Positions 28,918 to 30,879 of a DNA stretch of 30,879 nucleotides are shown one piece after another. The notes beneath the pieces are model-generated. The model saw nothing but the letters and a program-made list of their open reading frames with translations. It ran no database searches and had not been told where the DNA came from. The translations under genes were made by a program, and so were the position numbers. The stretch spans positions 1 through 30,879 of the IMG/VR virus record IMGVR_UViG_3300025921_000058, one strand, 5' to 3'. This DNA is from a virus. The stretch's first letter is position 1. Each line of letters begins with the position of its first letter.

Positions 28918-29240
28918 ACTTAGAACGCCTAACTTCTCAATACGCTTACTGTCGTTCGCGCTCGGATATCTCACAAGAAATCTGGAGAATTGCAGCGCGT
29001 GCGTGAAACTGTGAAACGCTACACAGCGTAGCGAATTTCCCCTATGACACCCCTGTCGTTGCGTTGCGACGTTGGACCTAGGGGTGTACGGTGACCGTCC
29101 TGAACGCTGCATAAGAACAGCGAAAAATGAGGACGCTCGACCCATTAAGTGAAGAAACTGTATGGCTATTGTCGAATCGCGGGACATTCCGTAAAGCCTT
29201 AGATCATGTTGTTCTGAAGTTAAGTTGAACCAACGGCCCC
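28918..29240. other. Gene-free region with nested inverted repeats
   Basis: The 323 bp between the lipoprotein stop and the Cro terminator contain no supported gene. They do contain ACACCCCT (29047-29054) and AGGGGTGT (29080-29087), a perfect 8-bp inverted repeat enclosing GTCG (29055-29058) and CGAC (29067-29070). A second hairpin, CGCTAC-ACAGC-GTAGCG, lies at 29018-29034. The region could encode a structured RNA, be an early leader with antitermination signals, or be an attachment site. The sequence alone does not decide. Confidence 0.4.
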
Positions 29241-29262
29241 AAAAAAACCTGCGCAAGGCAGG
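29241..29262 (-). terminator. Intrinsic terminator after the Cro-like gene
   Basis: On the minus strand CCTGC and GCAGG form a 5-bp stem around a 5-nt loop (29262-29248), followed by seven T residues (29247-29241). It begins 19 bp after the Cro-like stop. Its position corresponds to lambda tR1, just downstream of cro. Confidence 0.7.
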
Positions 29263-29280
29263 CTGACGAACAACAAAAAC

Positions 29281-29514
29281 TTAGGCTCGGAGCTGCTGAT
29301 TCGCGCCGATTTCGTTACGCACGGAGAGATCAGACACTTCGTAAGCGGCCAGATCCACGGGGAGATCCCCGTTGGTCACGGCCTGAAGACGGAGGGCCTG
29401 CCTCAACGGTACGAGCTCCGGCCACTGGTTTACCGCGCTCCGGGTGATACCTAGAGCGCGTGCGACCTTGACTGGAGAATTATCGAAATGCGCGATTACG
29501 GCAGCCTTCTGCAT
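29281..29514 (-). CDS. Cro-like transcriptional regulator
   Basis: A 77-residue protein with a helix-turn-helix: VKVARALGITRSAVNQWPEL (residues about 15-34). LRLQAVTNGDLPVDLAAYEV follows. This is the pattern of short P22-Cro/YdaS-type regulators (AxALGIxxxAVxQW, then P, then LQxxTxGxL), and the length is typical of Cro. It should bind the operators between itself and the CI-like gene and repress early promoters late in the switch to lytic growth. The predicted -10 box ends 7 nt before the start codon, so the mRNA is probably leaderless. A terminator follows. Confidence 0.8.
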   Translation of the reverse strand: MQKAAVIAHFDNSPVKVARALGITRSAVNQWPELVPLRQALRLQAVTNGDLPVDLAAYEVSDLSVRNEIGANQQLRA

Positions 29515-29521
29515 GGCGCCA

Positions 29522-29551
29522 AAAGTACAGCATGTTAAACCCCGAGGTCAA
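29522..29551 (-). promoter_or_regulatory. Leftward early promoter (PR-like) for the Cro-like gene
   Basis: On the minus strand a -35 box TTGACC (29551-29546) and a -10 box TACTTT (29527-29522) are 18 bp apart. A GTACAGCAT half-site starts 11 bp upstream of the -35 box (29562-29554), and its inverted partner covers the -10 box (29533-29525). Expected transcription start is at or next to the Cro-like ATG (29514). Boxes were found by eye. Confidence 0.65.
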
Positions 29552-29583
29552 GGATGCTGTACCAGCCGTTTCCTATGCTGTCC
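29525..29583. promoter_or_regulatory. OR-like operator cluster (three half-sites)
   Basis: Three copies of GTACAGCAT/ATGCTGTAC: GTACAGCAT at 29525-29533, ATGCTGTAC at 29554-29562, and a variant ATGCTGTCC at 29575-29583. Centres are 29 and 21 bp apart. The first covers the -10 box of the leftward promoter, the second lies just upstream of its -35 box, and the third overlaps the possible -10 box and start of the CI-like gene. Three sites in a divergent promoter region follow the lambda OR plan. Confidence 0.65.
29574..29579 (+). promoter_or_regulatory. Possible -10 box of the CI-like gene (PRM-like)
   Basis: TATGCT at 29574-29579 is a fair -10 box, with 6 nt (GTCCCT) between it and the ATG at 29586; the mRNA would then be leaderless. 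No good -35 box lies 16-18 bp upstream, which would fit a weak promoter needing activation, as for lambda PRM. The box overlaps the third operator half-site. Confidence 0.4.
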
Positions 29584-29585
29584 CT

Positions 29586-29855
29586 ATGGAAACGATGGGC
29601 GATCGACTAAAACGTTTACGCGTGGCTAGGGGACTCACCCAGCCAGAGTTCGCTAAGCAGGTAGGAGTTACCAAGAGCGCCGTCTCTCAATGGGAAGACG
29701 GTAGTACCAAAAATCTCAAGCTCGAGGTGCTCGCGCGCGTTTTGGACGTCTTGAATACGGATCTGCAGTACCTTGTCTGGGGGGAAGATCGGGCGCCAGC
29801 CGGCGCCGCCCCAGCCAATAGGGCTTTACGCCGTCGCGCCGGCGGGGGAATCTGA
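29586..29855 (+). CDS. CI-like repressor, single HTH domain
   Basis: An 89-residue protein with a typical XRE helix-turn-helix: GDRLKRLRVARGLTQPEFAK (5-24), QVGVTKSAVSQWEDGS (25-40) and VLARVLDVLNTDLQYLVWGE (48-67). This matches the N-terminal domain of lambda-type repressors. The remaining 20 residues are Ala/Arg/Gly-rich and there is no C-terminal S24 peptidase domain, so it cannot self-cleave like lambda CI. Start choice: ATG 29586, or ATG 29595; neither has a Shine-Dalgarno site, which fits a leaderless message. The frame extends upstream to 29532, but that part covers operator DNA. It is divergent from the Cro-like gene. Confidence 0.75.
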   Translation: METMGDRLKRLRVARGLTQPEFAKQVGVTKSAVSQWEDGSTKNLKLEVLARVLDVLNTDLQYLVWGEDRAPAGAAPANRALRRRAGGGI

Positions 29856-30061
29856 TCCAGGTCACATTCTCGACACTGAACGTTTCCACTCTCGCTCCCA
29901 TACAAGCCCTCACTTGACCTGATTCCTAGCTTTTAGTTTTGCGGCCTTTATGCCGTAAAGCCCATCGTCGCGCTTTTCTGGTACAGCATGCTTGACTGCT
30001 CGTTTAGCTTGCTGTACTGTCTCTTCATCGCACGACGGCCTAGAGCCGATGGAAAGCCAAG
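29856..30061 (+). other. Intergenic region: hairpin and rightward promoter
   Basis: The 206 bp between the repressor gene and the next rightward gene hold no supported gene. An imperfect hairpin (GGCCTTTA at 29943-29950 with TAAAGCCC at 29956-29963, one mismatch) lies in the first half without a T-run on either strand, so it is not a clear terminator. The second half holds the promoter and operators at 29981-30020 described separately. Confidence 0.5.
29981..30020 (+). promoter_or_regulatory. Rightward early promoter (PL-like) with OL-like operators
   Basis: A -35 box TTGACT (29992-29997) and -10 box TACTGT (30015-30020) are 17 bp apart. GTACAGCAT (29981-29989) starts 11 bp upstream of the -35 box, and an inverted copy TTGCTGTAC (30009-30017) covers the -10 box. 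This is the same geometry as at the Cro promoter. A repressor bound at these sites would block the promoter, so transcription of the rightward genes from 30062 is probably under CI/Cro control. Confidence 0.7.
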
Positions 30062-30178
30062 ATGTTCTTCACCGCAACCGACCTTCTGTACGTCGCTGGC
30101 TTCTGCCTGATGGCCGGGGCGTCGCTGGGAATCCTCTCCCTGCACTTCTACGAGTGGCTCACGGAGAAGGCGTCGTGA
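30062..30178 (+). CDS. Small membrane protein, first gene of rightward early operon
   Basis: A 38-residue protein, MFFTATDLLYVAGFCLMAGA, then SLGILSLHFYEWLTEKAS: one hydrophobic helix (residues 7-28) and a short polar end. It starts at ATG 30062 with GGAAAG upstream, about 40 nt after the predicted -10 box, and ends at TGA 30176-30178, overlapping the next GTG (GTGA). A competing in-frame extension of the next gene through this region (from 29992 or 30049) is possible but has no hydrophobic or recognisable pattern. Confidence 0.5.
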   Translation: MFFTATDLLYVAGFCLMAGASLGILSLHFYEWLTEKAS

Positions 30179-30429
30179 GAGCCGTACTTCCACTCATCAC
30201 GGTCGCACCGATCCAGCGCCCGGCCTTCGATAACTCCTGTATCGCGAGCCAGCGGCAGTGGATCGACGCCAACGCTGATCTGCTCGCACGGTACTGGCAC
30301 GACCAGGGAAACATTCTCGGGCTGTGCCCGGACGACGATACCGATTTCGACTTCTGGCTCCGCGTGCAGTGGGACATCGAGCGCGAGAACCGGACGACTG
30401 CGCGGCTACCACACGGGGACACGTTATGA
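30175..30429 (+). CDS. Hypothetical acidic protein
   Basis: An 84-residue protein, starting at GTG 30175 (GTGA overlap, AGAAGG upstream). It reads VRAVLPLITVAPIQRPAFDN at the start, then a helix (QRQWIDANADLLARYWHDQG), and an acidic centre (PDDDTDFDFWLRVQWDIERE). It has no family I can name. The cluster of four Asp residues is notable but does not fit a known metal site. Its stop overlaps the next ATG (30426-30429). Confidence 0.6.
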   Translation: MRAVLPLITVAPIQRPAFDNSCIASQRQWIDANADLLARYWHDQGNILGLCPDDDTDFDFWLRVQWDIERENRTTARLPHGDTL

Positions 30430-30707
30430 GCATGAACCTTCTGATGGAAGACACTGTGCGCGCCGTGAGCCGTACGCTGAGCGAGTCAGGCGAGGCCATG
30501 CGTCTGGGCGTACTGCGTATCCACGAGCTAGAGACCGCTCTCAACCGTATGGTGTTGGCGCACGAGAACCTGCGTAACAACACTGATGGACGCTACCCCG
30601 AACAGGACTCGGGCTGCATTCACTGCACCGTTGGCACCGTACCCGACCGGTACAACACTGGACCGTGCGCCTATCACACGGCACTTAAACTTTTGGGGCG
30701 GCTATGA
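30426..30707 (+). CDS. Small protein with C-terminal Cys/His motif
   Basis: A 93-residue protein started at ATG 30426 (ATGA overlap); ATG 30432 two codons in is an alternative. The first 60 residues are helical (VRAVSRTLSESGEAMRLGVL; HELETALNRMVLAHENLRNN). The C-terminal part has SGCIHCTVGTVPDRYNTGPC and then AYHTAL, giving Cys-x2-Cys, a later Cys and a His, compatible with zinc binding. Function unknown. Confidence 0.6.
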   Translation: MSMNLLMEDTVRAVSRTLSESGEAMRLGVLRIHELETALNRMVLAHENLRNNTDGRYPEQDSGCIHCTVGTVPDRYNTGPCAYHTALKLLGRL

Positions 30708-30823
30708 CATGGCAAATCCTATTCGCCTTCGTGGCGGGAGCTCTACTAGGCCTGTCGATCGGCGCCATGATGACTCGACGGATGAGACGGGAGCTGGAAG
30801 AGCTCGTGAGAGTGCTGCAGTAG
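30704..30823 (+). CDS. Small single-pass membrane protein
   Basis: A 39-residue protein, MTWQILFAFVAGALLGLSIG, followed by a basic helix (AMMTRRMRRELEELVRVLQ). It starts at ATG 30704, overlapping the previous TGA (ATGA), and ends at TAG 30821-30823 with the next ATG immediately after. It has a clear N-terminal hydrophobic segment with a positively charged cytoplasmic-type tail. Function unknown. Confidence 0.55.
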   Translation: MTWQILFAFVAGALLGLSIGAMMTRRMRRELEELVRVLQ

Positions 30824-30879
30824 ATGGACAACTTACGTCAGATGGCCGATTTCGTTGGAGCGCTGTTGGGGCGTCTGGG
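30824..30879 (+). CDS. Partial CDS at right edge
   Basis: The frame opens at ATG 30824, directly after the TAG of the previous gene, and is still open at the window edge. The visible 18 codons read MDNLRQMADFVGALLGRL. Too little is present to say more than that the rightward operon continues. Confidence 0.45.
   Translation, partial: MDNLRQMADFVGALLGRL

Noticed and set aside
28375-29256. Leftward open frame of 293 codons
   Set aside because: It is antisense to the lipoprotein gene at 28600-28917, runs through a terminator and the inverted repeats, lacks a recognisable domain and has a composition unlike real proteins here (many scattered Cys, His and Arg).
29532-29585. Longer N-terminus for the CI-like repressor
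   Set aside because: The extra 18 codons lie over operator and promoter DNA, match no repressor N-terminus, and would require transcription to start further upstream than the predicted promoter.
29941-29965. Terminator after the CI-like gene
   Set aside because: The stem GGCCTTTA/TAAAGCCC has a mismatch and no T-run follows on either strand, so it was noted only as a hairpin.
1-30879. Integrase, transposase, tRNA gene or CRISPR array
   Set aside because: I looked for tyrosine/serine recombinase and transposase motifs, cloverleaf-like segments and regularly spaced repeats; none were convincing. The only tandem repeats are the short arrays at 27508-27648, which have no spacers.

Overview
The window looks like roughly 31 kb of a temperate, short-tailed (podovirus-like) bacteriophage or prophage of a Gram-negative, probably proteobacterial, host. 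The evidence is a two-subunit terminase, a P22-type portal, scaffold, a DUF4043/N4-gp56-type major capsid protein, three long Ala/Gln/Gly-rich candidate DNA-ejection proteins, and no tape measure, tail-tube or sheath gene. A Cro-like/CI-like regulatory pair argues for a temperate lifestyle. Lipobox-bearing small proteins and a holin/M15-endolysin cassette fit a Gram-negative host. I see no integrase, recombination functions, tRNA, CRISPR array or insertion sequence. The window is probably part of a larger genome, because genes run off both ends.

Layout. Bases 1-1737 (+) hold eight tightly packed small genes, several Cys-rich, which look like the distal part of an early operon. Bases 1768-3465 (-) are the lysis end of the late operon: holin-like protein, M15 endolysin and two membrane proteins. 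Bases 3513-4077 (+) hold two small envelope-protein genes inserted against the direction of the late operon (moron-like). Bases 3938-14266 (-) hold ejection proteins, a T7-gp13-like acetyltransferase-fold protein, tail/connector proteins, a JAMM-like protein and a tail-fibre-like protein. Bases 14188-17676 (-) are a four-gene glycan cassette: a TPR plus GT9-like glycosyltransferase, a SAM methyltransferase and two DxD glycosyltransferases. Bases 17708-24611 (-) are head assembly and packaging. Bases 24611-26529 (-) are accessory early genes including a RusA-like resolvase. Bases 26526-27942 (-) are lambda P-like and O-like replication genes, with a candidate origin inside the O-like gene. Bases 28095-28370 (-) encode one more small protein.

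Control region (28.4-30.1 kb). The plan matches lambda seen in mirror image. A Cro-like gene runs leftward and is followed by two good intrinsic terminators, with a further T-tract structure downstream, before the replication genes. A small CI-like repressor runs rightward. A rightward promoter (PL-like) then drives another early operon that leaves the window. The leftward and rightward early promoters share one cassette: GTACAGCAT exactly 11 bp upstream of the start of a TTGAC(C/T) -35 box, and an inverted copy overlapping the -10 box. A third copy of the half-site overlaps the probable repressor start. Both regulator genes appear to be leaderless.

Most interesting points: (1) five tandem 11-bp palindromic iterons, six 7-bp repeats, a homopyrimidine tract and two perfect hairpins within 195 bp in the linker-coding part of the O-like gene; (2) the duplicated operator-promoter cassette; (3) the translationally coupled glycosyltransferase/methyltransferase cassette inside the virion-morphogenesis cluster. 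All functional assignments come from reading the protein and DNA sequence; no database search was run.
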